This document shows positions 8,992 to 18,216 of a stretch of 64,000 nt of DNA, in pieces. Positions within the stretch are counted from its first letter, which is position 1, and the number at the start of each line of letters is the position of its first letter. The notes below the pieces were generated by a model. That model did not search any database, was not told where the DNA came from, and saw only the letters and a program-made list of their open reading frames with translations. The stretch is from Microbacterium sp. TPD7012. Its GTDB lineage: Bacteria; Actinomycetota; Actinomycetes; Actinomycetales; Microbacteriaceae. The stretch spans positions 798,281 to 862,280 of the forward strand of contig NZ_QDFV01000001.1 in assembly GCF_003075395.1 (NCBI RefSeq), read 5' to 3'. The translations under genes were made by a program, and so were the position numbers.

Positions 8992-10530
8992 GTGGCAGTC
9001 ATCGGCATCGTGCGGGAGCCTGCGGGCGAAGCACGGGTCTCGGCCACCCCGGCGACGATCGCGTCGCTGCGGAAGCTGGGCCACACGGTCAGCGTGGAGC
9101 GGGGAGCGGGCGCAGCAGCGTCCTACCCGGATTCGGAGTACGAGGCGGCCGGTGCGACGCTCGTCGACCGTGCAGGGGCATGGGGGAGCGAGATCGTCCT
9201 CGCGATCACGGCACCGGATGCCGCGGCGATCGCACTCCTCGCCGATGGGGCGACGCTCATCGCCCTGCTGTCGCCGGCACTCCGTCCTGACCTCGTCGAG
9301 TCGCTCGCCCAGCGGGGGATCACCGCGCTCGCCCTCGACGCGGTGCCGCGCATCTCGCGCGCGCAGTCGATGGACGTGCTCAGCTCGATGGCGAACATCG
9401 CCGGCTACCGCGCTGTCGTCGAGGCCGCGCACGAGTTCGGACGCTTCTTCACCGGGCAGGTCACCGCTGCCGGCAAGGTGCCGCCCGCCAAGGTCCTGGT
9501 CGCCGGAGCCGGTGTCGCCGGTCTCGCGGCGATCGGTGCCGCGTCGAGCCTGGGCGCGATCGTCCGCGCCACCGATCCGCGTCCGGAGGTGGCCGACCAG
9601 GTCACGTCGATCGGCGGCTCGTACCTGCCGGTCGACGTCGCGGTCGCGGCATCCTCCGACGGCTACGCGAAGGCGACCAGCGAGGACTACAACCGGCGTG
9701 CGGCCGAGATCTACACCGAGCAGGCCGCCGACGTCGACATCATCATCACCACCGCGCTGATCCCCGGCCGCGCGGCGCCGCGTCTGATCACGGCATCCGA
9801 CGTCGCCCTGATGAAGCCGGGCAGCGTGATCGTCGACATGGCCGCGGGCCAGGGCGGAAACGTCGAGGGCTCGGTCGCCGGAGAGCGCACCGTGACCGAC
9901 AACGGCGTCATCATCCTGGGGTACACCGACCTCGCCTCGCGCCTCGCCGCGCAGGCCTCGCAGCTGTACGGCACGAACCTCGCCAACCTCGTGGCGCTCC
10001 TGACGCCCGCGAAGGACGGGCAGCTGGTGATCGACTTCGACGACGTCGTGCAGCGCTCGGTCACCGTCGTCCGCGACGGAGCCGTGACCTGGCCGCCGCC
10101 TGCCGTGCAGGTCGCGGCCGCCCCCGCCGCGAAAGCGGTAGAGGCACCGGCCGAGATCGCGACGCCGGCGACGATGTCGACCGGCCGCAAGGTCGCCCTC
10201 ATCGTGCTCGGCATCGCCGCGCTGTTCGCCGTGAACGCGTTCGCGCCCGCTCCGCTGCCGCAGCACTTCACCGTGCTCGTGCTCTCGGTCGTGATCGGCT
10301 TCTACGTGATCGGCAAGGTGCACCATGCCCTGCACACGCCGCTCATGTCGGTGACGAACGCCATCTCCGGCGTCATCGTGGTCGGCGCGATGCTGCAGGT
10401 CACCTCCCCGATCCCGGTCGTGCAGGTGCTCGCCGCGATCGCCGTGCTGCTCGCATCCATCAACATCTTCGGAGGATTCGCGGTCACCCGCCGAATGCTC
10501 GCGATGTTCACGAAGGGCGGCCACAAGTGA
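8992..10530 (+). CDS. pntA: NAD(P) transhydrogenase subunit alpha
   Basis: 512 residues. The N-terminal NAD-binding domain I begins [18 protein letters not shown], with the dinucleotide fold [20 protein letters not shown] and the [10 protein letters not shown] segment. The C-terminus carries the membrane helices of domain II ([36 protein letters not shown], and one more), so the alpha polypeptide is of the full E. coli-like type and not split into PntAa/PntAb. It couples proton entry to hydride transfer from NADH to NADP. GTG start; the stop overlaps the pntB start (GTGA). Confidence 0.95.
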   Translation: MAVIGIVREPAGEARVSATPATIASLRKLGHTVSVERGAGAAASYPDSEYEAAGATLVDRAGAWGSEIVLAITAPDAAAIALLADGATLIALLSPALRPDLVESLAQRGITALALDAVPRISRAQSMDVLSSMANIAGYRAVVEAAHEFGRFFTGQVTAAGKVPPAKVLVAGAGVAGLAAIGAASSLGAIVRATDPRPEVADQVTSIGGSYLPVDVAVAASSDGYAKATSEDYNRRAAEIYTEQAADVDIIITTALIPGRAAPRLITASDVALMKPGSVIVDMAAGQGGNVEGSVAGERTVTDNGVIILGYTDLASRLAAQASQLYGTNLANLVALLTPAKDGQLVIDFDDVVQRSVTVVRDGAVTWPPPAVQVAAAPAAKAVEAPAEIATPATMSTGRKVALIVLGIAALFAVNAFAPAPLPQHFTVLVLSVVIGFYVIGKVHHALHTPLMSVTNAISGVIVVGAMLQVTSPIPVVQVLAAIAVLLASINIFGGFAVTRRMLAMFTKGGHK

Positions 10531-11924
10531 CCGTCGACGCCCTCGCGGGAGCGGCCTACATCGTCGCCGCGCTGCTGTTCATCCTGAGTCTCGCGGGACT
10601 CAGCCGCCACGAGTCCGCCCGTTCCGGCGTGGTCTACGGCATCTCCGGCATGACGATGGCGCTGCTCGCGACCGTCGCCCTCACCGTGGCGGATGCCTGG
10701 ACCACGGGTGCCTTCCTCGGGCTCGGCCTGCTCGTCGCCGCGGTCGCCGTCGGCGCGGCCATCGGCCTGTGGCGGGCGCGCTCGGTCGAGATGACCGGCA
10801 TGCCCGAGCTCATCGCGCTGCTGCACAGCTTCGTCGGCCTCGCCGCCGTGCTCGTCGGCTGGAACGGCTATCTCGCCCACCCGGAGATCGCTCCGCAGCT
10901 CGAGGGCATCCACAACGCCGAGGTCTTCATCGGCATCTTCATCGGCGGCGTGACGTTCACCGGATCGATCGTGGCCTACCTGAAGCTCTCGGCGAAGATG
11001 TCGTCGAAGCCGCTCATGCTGCCGGGCAAGAACGTGCTGAACGTCGGAGCGCTCGTCGCCTTCGTCGCGCTCACCGTCTGGTTCGTGAACGACCAGCAGC
11101 TCGCCCTCCTGATCGGCGTCACGGTGCTGGCGTTCGCGCTCGGATGGCACCTGGTCGCCTCGATCGGCGGCGGCGACATGCCCGTCGTCGTCTCGATGCT
11201 CAACAGCTACTCCGGATGGGCCGCGGCGGCGGCGGGCTTCCTGCTGAACAACGACCTGCTGATCGTGACGGGTGCGCTCGTCGGCTCGTCGGGTGCGTAC
11301 CTCTCCTATGTGATGTGCAAGGCGATGAACCGCTCGTTCCTTTCGGTGATCGCCGGCGGATTCGGCATCGCCGCGCCGACGGCCACCGACGAGGAGTACG
11401 GCGAGCACCGCGAGATCACCGCCGAGAGCGCGGCCGAGATGCTCACCGAGGCGAAGTCGGTCGTGATCACCCCCGGCTATGGCATGGCCGTCGCGCAGGC
11501 GCAGTACCCGGTCGCCGACCTCGTGCGCCGACTGCGCGAGCGGGGCGTGGACGTGCGGTTCGGCATCCATCCGGTCGCCGGCCGTCTGCCGGGGCACATG
11601 AACGTGCTGCTGGCCGAGGCGAAGGTGCCGTACGACATCGTGCTCAGCATGGACGAGATCAACGACGACCTGGCATCGACCTCGGTCGTGCTCGTGATCG
11701 GCGCCAACGACACGGTCAACCCGGCCGCGGCTGAGGACCCGTCGAGCCCGATCGCCGGGATGCCGGTGCTCAAGGTGTGGGAGGCCGAGAACGTCATCGT
11801 GTTCAAGCGGTCGATGGCCGCCGGATACGCGGGCGTGCAGAACCCGCTGTTCTTCCGCGACAACGCCTCGATGCTGTTCGGCGACGCGAAGCAGAAGGTG
11901 GAGGACATCATCGCGGCACTGTGA
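10527..11924 (+). CDS. pntB: NAD(P) transhydrogenase subunit beta
   Basis: 465 residues. The N-terminal half is membrane domain II, with about nine helices (for example [38 protein letters not shown]). The C-terminal half is the NADP-binding domain III, with [52 protein letters not shown] and [20 protein letters not shown], all canonical. It forms the proton-pumping complex with PntA and supplies NADPH. Coupled to pntA by GTGA. Confidence 0.96.
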   Translation: MTVDALAGAAYIVAALLFILSLAGLSRHESARSGVVYGISGMTMALLATVALTVADAWTTGAFLGLGLLVAAVAVGAAIGLWRARSVEMTGMPELIALLHSFVGLAAVLVGWNGYLAHPEIAPQLEGIHNAEVFIGIFIGGVTFTGSIVAYLKLSAKMSSKPLMLPGKNVLNVGALVAFVALTVWFVNDQQLALLIGVTVLAFALGWHLVASIGGGDMPVVVSMLNSYSGWAAAAAGFLLNNDLLIVTGALVGSSGAYLSYVMCKAMNRSFLSVIAGGFGIAAPTATDEEYGEHREITAESAAEMLTEAKSVVITPGYGMAVAQAQYPVADLVRRLRERGVDVRFGIHPVAGRLPGHMNVLLAEAKVPYDIVLSMDEINDDLASTSVVLVIGANDTVNPAAAEDPSSPIAGMPVLKVWEAENVIVFKRSMAAGYAGVQNPLFFRDNASMLFGDAKQKVEDIIAAL

Positions 11925-11982
11925 CGGGGAGAACCGGGTGGCGTCCGCTGCTCGAGCGGCATCCAGACCTAATGTGGAGACC

Positions 11983-14900
11983 ATGGCAGAGTCGTCGTCA
12001 TCCTCCGCGGATGCCGTGGCATCCGCTCCTCTCGCGGATCGTGCCGTCGAGCTCGCGCGCCGCTGGGTGACCGAGGCCGCGGCGGCCGAGGTCGACCCCG
12101 CGGCGGAGCGGCTCGCCGGCGTGCTGCAGGATGCGAACGGGCTCCCCTTCACCCTCGGTTTCGTCGACGGCGTGATGCGTCCGGAGAGCCTGGCCGCGGC
12201 AGCATCCCAGCTGCACCGGATCGCTCCGATCGTGCCCGAGTTCCTGCCGTGGTACCTGCGCTCCGCCGTGCGCCTCGGCGGGGGCATGGCGCAGGTGCTG
12301 CCTTCCCCGGTCGTGCCGATCGCCCGGCGGGTGCTCCGCGACATGGTGGGGCACCTCGTCGTCGACGCCCGCCCCGCGAAGCTCGGACCGGCGCTGGAGA
12401 AGATCCGCACGCCCTCGACGACCACCGGAACCACCGCGCGCGTCAACCTCAACCTCCTCGGCGAGGCCGTGCTGGGCGAAGCCGAGGCGAAGCGTCGGCT
12501 CGACGGAATCCACGAGCTGATCCGCCGCCCCGACGTCGACTACGTCTCGGTGAAGGTGTCGGCGATCATCAGCCACATCTCGATGTGGGCGTTCGACGAG
12601 GTCGTCGACCAGGTGGTCGAGCGGCTGATGCCGCTCTATCTGACGGCGGCGGGCCCTTCGACAGGCTCAGGGACCCACGAGGGGACTCGCTCAGGGACCC
12701 AGACCTTCATCAACCTCGACATGGAGGAGTATCGCGACCTCGATCTCACGATCGCGGTCTACACGCGCATCCTCGAGGACCCGCGACTGCAGCACCTCGA
12801 AGCGGGCATCGTGCTGCAGGCCTATCTGCCCGATGCCCTCCCCGCCCTGCAGGAGCTGACCGCGTGGGCGCAGGACCGGGTCGCGCACGGCGGGGCGCCG
12901 ATCAAGGTACGTCTCGTGAAGGGGGCCAACCTCGCGATGGAGAACGTCGAGGCGCGGCTGCACGGCTGGACCCCGGCGACCTACGACACGAAGCTCGACA
13001 CCGACGCGAACTACCTCCGCTGCCTCGACTGGGCGCTGACCCCCGAGCGCACCGCCGCGGTGAAGCTGGGCATCGCCGGGCACAATCTCTTCGGCATCGC
13101 GTACGCCTGGCTGCTGGCCGGGGAACGCGGAGTCCGCCCTTCGACGAGCTCAGGGACCCAGGTTCCGGGTGCGGGGCAACCGCCGATCGAGTTCGAGATG
13201 CTGCTGGGTATGGCTCAGGGGCAGGTGCAGGCCGTCTCCCGCGAGGTCGGGCCGGTCCTCCTCTACGTGCCCGTTGTGGAGCCCGCGGAATTCGACGTCG
13301 CCATCAGCTATCTGGTGCGCCGCCTCGAGGAGAACGCGTCGGCCGACAATTTCCTCTCGGCGGCCTTCCGGCTCGACGAGGACGAGGCCCTGTTCGTGCG
13401 CGAGCAGGATCGCTTCCTCGACGCCCTCGACCGCTCCACCGACCCGACGCTGCGCATCGGTCCCCGTCGCACGCAGGACCGGCTCGCCCCCGTGCACGAG
13501 TCGGTGCGCCCGGCGCTCGCGGCCCCGACCCCCGAGGTCGACCTCACGAAGGCCGTGCTCGGCATCTCGCGCGGATCGGATGACGGCGACGGCGAGGCCT
13601 TCCTCGAGACCGCCGTCTACTCGGCGCGGGAAGCGCCGGAGGACGCCGGCGGCGCTCCCGGATTCTCGAACACCGCGGACAGCGATCCCTCGCTTCCGGC
13701 CAACCGCGACTGGGCGCGCTCCGTGCGCGACGGCATCCGCGGTTCGACGGCCGGCCGCACCACGCTCGAGGCCGCGCTGATCGACGATCCCGCTGCCCTC
13801 GACGAGACCGTGCAGCGGGTGCGCGACGCGGCTCCCGCCTGGGGTTCCCGCCCGGCCGCCGAGCGTGCCGAAGTGCTGCTCCGCGCCGCCGCCGCCCTCG
13901 AGTCGCGTCGCGGCGAGCTGATCGAGGTCGCGGCGTCCGAGACGGGCAAGGTCTTCGCCGAGGCCGACGTCGAGGTCAGCGAGGCGGTCGACTTCGCCCG
14001 CTACTACGCGGCCAAGGCCCGCGAGCTCGATGCGATCGCGGGAGCGACCTTCCTCCCCGCGAAGGTGACCGTTGTGACGCCGCCCTGGAACTTCCCCGTC
14101 GCGATCCCGGCGGGCGGCGTGCTCGCGGCGCTCGCCGCAGGTTCGGGCGTGGTGTTCAAGCCCGCCCCGCAGGCGCGCCGCTCGGCGGCCGTGGTCGCGG
14201 AGTCCCTCTGGCAGGCCGGTGTCCCGCGCGACGTGCTCGCTCTCGTCGACATCGAGGAGGGCGACCTCGGTCGCGCGCTCATCGGTCACGACGCAGTCGA
14301 TCGCGTGATCCTCACCGGCGCCTGGGACACGGCGGCGCTGTTCCGCTCCTGGCGACCCGATCTGCCTCTGCTCGCCGAGACGAGCGGCAAGAACGCGATG
14401 ATCGTCATGCCGTCCGCCGACCTCGATCTCGCCGTCGCCGACCTCGTCAAGAGCGCCTTCGGCCATGCCGGTCAGAAGTGCTCGGCGGCCTCGCTGGCGA
14501 TCCTGGTCGGACCGGTCGGACGCTCTCCGCGCTTCGCCCGGCAGCTGGCGGATGCCGTCCGCTCCCTGCACATCGGGTGGCCCACGGATCCGCTCGCCGA
14601 GGTCGGTCCGGTGATCGAGAAGCCGCAGGGCAAGCTCGCCTGGGCGCTGACCGAGCTGGAGGGCGACGAGCAGTGGCTCATCCGGCCGGAGCTCGCGGCG
14701 GACGACGACGGCAGCGGACGGCTCTGGCGCCCCGGCATCCGGGTCGGCGTGCAGGCCGGATCGCGCTTCCACACCGAGGAGTTCTTCGGTCCCGTGCTCG
14801 GCGTGATGCACGCTCCCACGCTCGAGCGGGCGATCGAGCTGCAGAACGCGGTCGCCTACGGCCTCACGGCCGGCCTGCACACCCAGGACCCCGACGATCT

Positions 14901-15750
14901 CGCGCAGTGGCTCGACCGCGTGCAGGCGGGGAACCTCTACGTCAACCGGGGCATCACCGGTGCCATCGTGCAGCGGCAGCCGTTCGGCGGCTGGAAGCGC
15001 TCATCGGTCGGCCCCGGCGCCAAGGCCGGCGGGCCGAACTACCTGATCGGACTCGGGTCGTGGCGCTCGCACCCCGGCGGGCCGGCATCCAGCACCCTGC
15101 ACCTTCGCGGTCTCGACTCCCGGATCACCGCCCTCATCGAAGCGGCGCAGCCGTCGCTCGCCTACGAGCCGTTCGAGTGGCTGCGACGCTCCGCCCTGTC
15201 GGACGCGCTCGCCTGGGATCGCGAGTTCGGGCAGGTGCGCGACGTGTCCCGACTCGGTGTCGAGCGCAACCTCTTCCGCTACCGGCCGGTGCCCGTCGAG
15301 ATCCGCGCGACGGACGACGCGGCCTTGCAGGATCTGCTGCGCGTCGTGATCGCCGGTGTGCGCGCCGGTGCCCGTTTCGTGCTCTCCAGCCCGACCGGCC
15401 TGCCGGCCGAGGTGCGCCGGGCGCTGGGGGATCTGGACGCCGTCGTCTTCCTCGAGACCGAGGCGGAGTGGATCGAGCGGATGCTGCGCCACGACGAGCC
15501 CGCAGAGGGCGATCGTCGTCCTGCGCCGAGCCGGAACCGCGTGCGTCTGGTCGGCGGACGTGACACGGTCGCCGCTGCCCATGCGTCGCTGGCCGTGGAG
15601 TCGAGCGGTGATCCCGACCTCGCGGTGTACGACGGCGAGGTGACGGCGGCCGCGCGCATCGAGCTGCTGCCCTTCGTGCACGAGCAGTCCATCAGCATCA
15701 CCGCGCATCGCTACGGGAACGTCGATCGCCGCTTCAGCGAGGTCATCTGA
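11983..15750 (+). CDS. putA: Bifunctional proline dehydrogenase / glutamate-semialdehyde dehydrogenase
   Basis: 1255 residues. The N-terminal FAD-dependent PRODH barrel (about residues 60-480) oxidises proline. The aldehyde dehydrogenase domain (about 590-1030), with catalytic Cys833 in GHAGQKCSA and ETSGKNAM, converts glutamate semialdehyde to glutamate. A C-terminal tail of about 200 residues follows. There is no DNA-binding N-terminus, so it is probably not self-repressing. Two DNA repeats are inserted in frame in the PRODH part (about residues 223-240 and 385-399). ATG 11983 was chosen because it follows a GGAGACC region; an upstream GTG (11938) is also open. Confidence 0.95.
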   Translation: MAESSSSSADAVASAPLADRAVELARRWVTEAAAAEVDPAAERLAGVLQDANGLPFTLGFVDGVMRPESLAAAASQLHRIAPIVPEFLPWYLRSAVRLGGGMAQVLPSPVVPIARRVLRDMVGHLVVDARPAKLGPALEKIRTPSTTTGTTARVNLNLLGEAVLGEAEAKRRLDGIHELIRRPDVDYVSVKVSAIISHISMWAFDEVVDQVVERLMPLYLTAAGPSTGSGTHEGTRSGTQTFINLDMEEYRDLDLTIAVYTRILEDPRLQHLEAGIVLQAYLPDALPALQELTAWAQDRVAHGGAPIKVRLVKGANLAMENVEARLHGWTPATYDTKLDTDANYLRCLDWALTPERTAAVKLGIAGHNLFGIAYAWLLAGERGVRPSTSSGTQVPGAGQPPIEFEMLLGMAQGQVQAVSREVGPVLLYVPVVEPAEFDVAISYLVRRLEENASADNFLSAAFRLDEDEALFVREQDRFLDALDRSTDPTLRIGPRRTQDRLAPVHESVRPALAAPTPEVDLTKAVLGISRGSDDGDGEAFLETAVYSAREAPEDAGGAPGFSNTADSDPSLPANRDWARSVRDGIRGSTAGRTTLEAALIDDPAALDETVQRVRDAAPAWGSRPAAERAEVLLRAAAALESRRGELIEVAASETGKVFAEADVEVSEAVDFARYYAAKARELDAIAGATFLPAKVTVVTPPWNFPVAIPAGGVLAALAAGSGVVFKPAPQARRSAAVVAESLWQAGVPRDVLALVDIEEGDLGRALIGHDAVDRVILTGAWDTAALFRSWRPDLPLLAETSGKNAMIVMPSADLDLAVADLVKSAFGHAGQKCSAASLAILVGPVGRSPRFARQLADAVRSLHIGWPTDPLAEVGPVIEKPQGKLAWALTELEGDEQWLIRPELAADDDGSGRLWRPGIRVGVQAGSRFHTEEFFGPVLGVMHAPTLERAIELQNAVAYGLTAGLHTQDPDDLAQWLDRVQAGNLYVNRGITGAIVQRQPFGGWKRSSVGPGAKAGGPNYLIGLGSWRSHPGGPASSTLHLRGLDSRITALIEAAQPSLAYEPFEWLRRSALSDALAWDREFGQVRDVSRLGVERNLFRYRPVPVEIRATDDAALQDLLRVVIAGVRAGARFVLSSPTGLPAEVRRALGDLDAVVFLETEAEWIERMLRHDEPAEGDRRPAPSRNRVRLVGGRDTVAAAHASLAVESSGDPDLAVYDGEVTAAARIELLPFVHEQSISITAHRYGNVDRRFSEVI
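12656..12702 (+). repeat. putA: ORF-embedded repeat in putA, insert 1
   Basis: One right-arm copy (CTTCGACAGGCTCAGGGACC then CA, 12656-12677) followed by a partial duplicate CGCTCAGGGACCCAG (12688-12702). It is translated as GPSTGSGTHEGTRSGTQ between LPLYLTAA and TFINLDMEEYRD of the proline dehydrogenase barrel. The left arm of the palindrome is absent. Confidence 0.85.
13139..13160 (+). repeat. putA: ORF-embedded repeat in putA, insert 2
   Basis: Single right-arm copy, beginning CTTCGACGAGCTCAGGGACC, translated PSTSSGTQV between LLAGERGVR and IEFEMLLGMAQGQ. It is the second in-frame insertion of the same motif in this gene. Confidence 0.85.
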
Positions 15751-15765
15751 GCGGATCGGCGCGTC

Positions 15766-16632
15766 TCAGCGTCCGCTCGTGGTCACGCTGGCGAGAAGCG
15801 AGCGGATCAGCGGGTCCGTGGCACCGCGCCAGTAGACCGAGATGTCGCGGCGCACGGGTTCCCGCAGCGCGTGCGCCGCGACCTGCGGAGGCACGATGTT
15901 TCGTGGCACCAGGGTATGGCCGAGCCCGTGCAGGGCGTACTCGACCGCGGCCCGGGCCTGCTCGGTGCGCAGGGCGGCACGCGGGATGAACCCGGCACGC
16001 GCGCAGGCCGCGTCGAGCAGTTCCCCCAATCCGTTGCCCGGGGTGAAGTGCACCCAGTCGTCGTCCCGCAGATCGGCGAGGTCGAGCGGGCCGTCGGGAG
16101 TCCGTCGATCGGCGCCGGAGAGCACCACGACGAACTCCTCCTCGACCAGTCGGCTCCGACCGCCCGTCCAGCCCTCGGGGACCGGGCCGATCGCGAGATC
16201 GAACGCCCCGGCGAGGAGGCCGGCCACCAGCTCCTCCTGATGGCGGAACTCGTGGAGCTCGGCCTGCACGCGCGGATGCTGCGATCGCCAGTCCGCGAGG
16301 ATCGCCGGGAGGATGCCCAGGCTGAGGGAGTACAGGGTGCCGACCCGCAGCTCTCCGACCGCGCCGCTGGTCACGGTGCGCGCCGTCCGGACGAGGTCAT
16401 CGTGGGCGGCGACCACCGCCCGCGCCGTGTCGAGCAGGGTGCGCCCGGCGGTGGTCGGACGCGTGGACCGAGGGAGGCGCTCGACCAGGGCGACGCCGAG
16501 GGCCTGTTCGAGCGCGACGAGCTGGCGGGACAGCGTCGGCTGACTGACGAAGAGACGCGCAGCGGCGCGCGTGATCGAGCCCTCGTCGCACACGGCGATG
16601 AAGGCGCGGAGCTGCCGCTCGGTCACATCCAT
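15766..16632 (-). CDS. LysR family transcriptional regulator
   Basis: 288 residues. The N-terminal winged helix-turn-helix is typical: ERQLRAFIAVCDEGSITRAA, RLFVSQPTLSRQLVALEQAL. The remainder is the periplasmic-binding-like effector domain (ELRVGTLYSLSLGILPAIL, GAFDLAIGPVPEG). It converges with putA (15 bases between the stops) and is divergent from the HbpS-like gene over 117 bases, so it probably controls itself and that gene pair. Effector unknown. Confidence 0.92.
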   Translation of the reverse strand: MDVTERQLRAFIAVCDEGSITRAAARLFVSQPTLSRQLVALEQALGVALVERLPRSTRPTTAGRTLLDTARAVVAAHDDLVRTARTVTSGAVGELRVGTLYSLSLGILPAILADWRSQHPRVQAELHEFRHQEELVAGLLAGAFDLAIGPVPEGWTGGRSRLVEEEFVVVLSGADRRTPDGPLDLADLRDDDWVHFTPGNGLGELLDAACARAGFIPRAALRTEQARAAVEYALHGLGHTLVPRNIVPPQVAAHALREPVRRDISVYWRGATDPLIRSLLASVTTSGR

Positions 16633-16749
16633 GTCTTGAGTGTATGGATCTCAGCGCTTTCTTGCATCGCATGTGGGGTATGGGGATCGAGGGTGGCGTG
16701 TTCCATCCCTCAGACGCCGCACCGGGCGTCCGGACAGACAGGAAGAACC

Positions 16750-17166
16750 ATGACCGCTCTCACCATCGAAACCGCCTCCCGCGCCGCCGCCGCCCAGGAC
16801 GCGGCTCGGCAGCACGGCGTCGCCGTCGTCATCACCATCGTCGATGCCGGGGTGCAGCCCGTGCTGGTCGTCCGGCAGGACGGGGCGCCGATCGCGGCGA
16901 TCGACGCGAGCCTGAGCAAGGCCCGCACGACGCTGTACTTCGGCGGCACCGCGACGGCCGACCTCGCCGGCGCGACCGCTCCCGGGGGACCGCTGTTCGG
17001 GTTCGAGCACGCCGTCTCCGCGCCGCTCGCCTTCCTCGGAGGAGCAGTACCCGTCCGAGACGCACAGGGAGAGATCATCGGCGCCGTCGGCGTCGGCGGC
17101 GGCACGGCCGAGCAGGACCACGCGATCGCTGTCACGGCGGCAGCGGCCATCGGAGCGTCGGCGTGA
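16750..17166 (+). CDS. HbpS/GlcG-like heme-binding family protein
   Basis: 138 residues with the complete GlcG/HbpS (DUF336) signature: an N-terminal helix, VAVVITIVDAGVQPVLVVRQDG, the DASLSKARTTLYFGG helix, and the C-terminal GGAVPVRDAQGEIIGAVGVG with GGTAEQDHAIA. Members bind heme or degradation intermediates and are often encoded beside oxidoreductases. No signal peptide is visible. GTGA coupling to the ABM monooxygenase gene suggests a shared oxidative task under control of the divergent LysR regulator. Confidence 0.87.
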   Translation: MTALTIETASRAAAAQDAARQHGVAVVITIVDAGVQPVLVVRQDGAPIAAIDASLSKARTTLYFGGTATADLAGATAPGGPLFGFEHAVSAPLAFLGGAVPVRDAQGEIIGAVGVGGGTAEQDHAIAVTAAAAIGASA

Positions 17167-17471
17167 GCTCGGCGGGCGAGGTCGTCGTCTCGCTGGCGAC
17201 GCTGGTCGCGCGCGAGGGGCGGCGTGACGACCTGCGGCGCGCGCTGCTGCCGCTCATCGAGCCGACCAGGGCAGAGCCGGGAAACCTCGACTACGTCCTG
17301 TTCGAGAAGACCGAGGCGCCGGGCACGTTCGTCATGCGCGAGGCGTTCGCGTCGATGGGCGCTCTCGGCGAGCACCAGCAGACCGCCCACTACGTGGCTT
17401 TCGCGGCACAGGCCGACGACCTGCTCGCCGAGCCGCTCGCGCTGACGTTCCTCACTCAGATCTCGGACTGA
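17163..17471 (+). CDS. Antibiotic biosynthesis monooxygenase (ABM) domain protein
   Basis: 102 residues from GTG 17163, overlapping the HbpS-like stop. It has the dimeric alpha/beta barrel pattern of the ABM family: VVSLATLVAREGRRDDLRRA, TRAEPGNLDYVLFEKTEAPG, FVMREAFASMGALGEHQQTA, HYVAFAAQADDLLAEPL. Members include quinol monooxygenases and IsdG-type heme oxygenases; the HbpS-like neighbour makes a heme or quinol substrate plausible but unproven. Confidence 0.87.
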   Translation: MSSAGEVVVSLATLVAREGRRDDLRRALLPLIEPTRAEPGNLDYVLFEKTEAPGTFVMREAFASMGALGEHQQTAHYVAFAAQADDLLAEPLALTFLTQISD

Positions 17472-17491
17472 GATCTCGGCGACCGGAGCCG

Positions 17492-17555
17492 ATGTAAAAG
17501 ATTCTTGACACGAGGGAGCGCTGAGGCGTACTCTCGTGTCAAGAATCTTTTACAT
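17492..17555. promoter_or_regulatory. Promoter embedded in a perfect 23-base inverted repeat (two operators)
   Basis: Arms 17492-17514 and 17533-17555 are exact reverse complements with an 18-base spacer. Each arm contains an 18-base sequence that is itself nearly dyad-symmetric (TGTAAAAGATTCTTGACA; 14 of 18 positions symmetric), centres 44 bases apart. TTGACA at 17505-17510 and TACTCT at 17529-17534 (18-base spacing) form a good -35/-10 pair inside the structure. It is best read as an autoregulated promoter with two repressor sites, most likely for the XRE protein encoded in the operon. Confidence 0.82.
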
Positions 17556-17565
17556 GGGAGGCATC

Positions 17566-18000
17566 ATGGTCTACGAGGAGCGCAACGCCTGGGCGGGGTT
17601 GATCGTGAGCCCGATCACGATGATCGTCTACGTCATCCTCATCGTGCAGCAGGCCGCGGGCGGTCCGCTCACCGACGTCGACTGGTTCCCGCTCATGCTG
17701 TGGGTGATCGGCGGCAGCATCCTCGCCGTGATCATCCTCAGCATCGTCTGGGGCATGATCGCCGGAGTGAAGGATGCCGGCGGCATCGGCCAGGCCGACA
17801 TCCGCGATCGCGACATCAGCCGCCTGGGCGGACGCGTCGAGCAGGCCTTCGTCGTGATCGCGGGACTCGGCGTGATCGCCCTCTGCGCGGTCGGGGCCGA
17901 CGTCTTCTGGATCGCGAACACGATGTTCGCCGGCTTCTGGGTCGCCGCCGCCATCGGCAGCGTCGCCCGCGTCATCGCGTACCGCCGGGGGCTGATCTGA
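17566..18000 (+). CDS. Small polytopic membrane protein
   Basis: 144 residues from ATG 17566, which follows GGGAGGC. Four hydrophobic helices: [57 protein letters not shown], and [19 protein letters not shown]. It has a cytoplasmic loop [20 protein letters not shown]. Unknown function, but coupled (TGATG) to a 71-residue XRE regulator, an arrangement common for small membrane protein/regulator pairs. Confidence 0.8.
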   Translation: MVYEERNAWAGLIVSPITMIVYVILIVQQAAGGPLTDVDWFPLMLWVIGGSILAVIILSIVWGMIAGVKDAGGIGQADIRDRDISRLGGRVEQAFVVIAGLGVIALCAVGADVFWIANTMFAGFWVAAAIGSVARVIAYRRGLI

Positions 18001-18215
18001 TGGTCAAGCCGACCCGCGTCTCCAACAGCATCCGCGCCCACCGGGAGTCGGCGGGGATGACCCAGGCCGACCTCGCCCGCACGATCGGCGTGACCCGGCA
18101 GACGCTCATCGCGATCGAGCAGGAGAAGTACTCGCCCACGCTCGAGCTCGCCTTCCAGATCGCCCGCGCCTTCGGCGTGGGGATCGACGCCCTCTTCCAG
18201 TACCCGGAGCAGTGA
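18000..18215 (+). CDS. XRE family helix-turn-helix regulator, 71 residues
   Basis: The protein is almost only an HTH domain: [58 protein letters not shown]. It overlaps the membrane-protein stop by one base (TGATG). It is the obvious candidate to bind the 17492-17555 palindrome. The gene ends 1 base before the next ATG, so the downstream oxidoreductase may belong to the same transcript. Confidence 0.9.
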   Translation: MVKPTRVSNSIRAHRESAGMTQADLARTIGVTRQTLIAIEQEKYSPTLELAFQIARAFGVGIDALFQYPEQ

Positions 18216-18216
18216 C

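Noticed and set aside
17492..17555. Reading the long inverted repeat as a rho-independent terminator of the ABM gene
   Set aside because: There is no T-run after the stem, and a good -35/-10 promoter pair with two dyad operators fits better; a role as both cannot be excluded.
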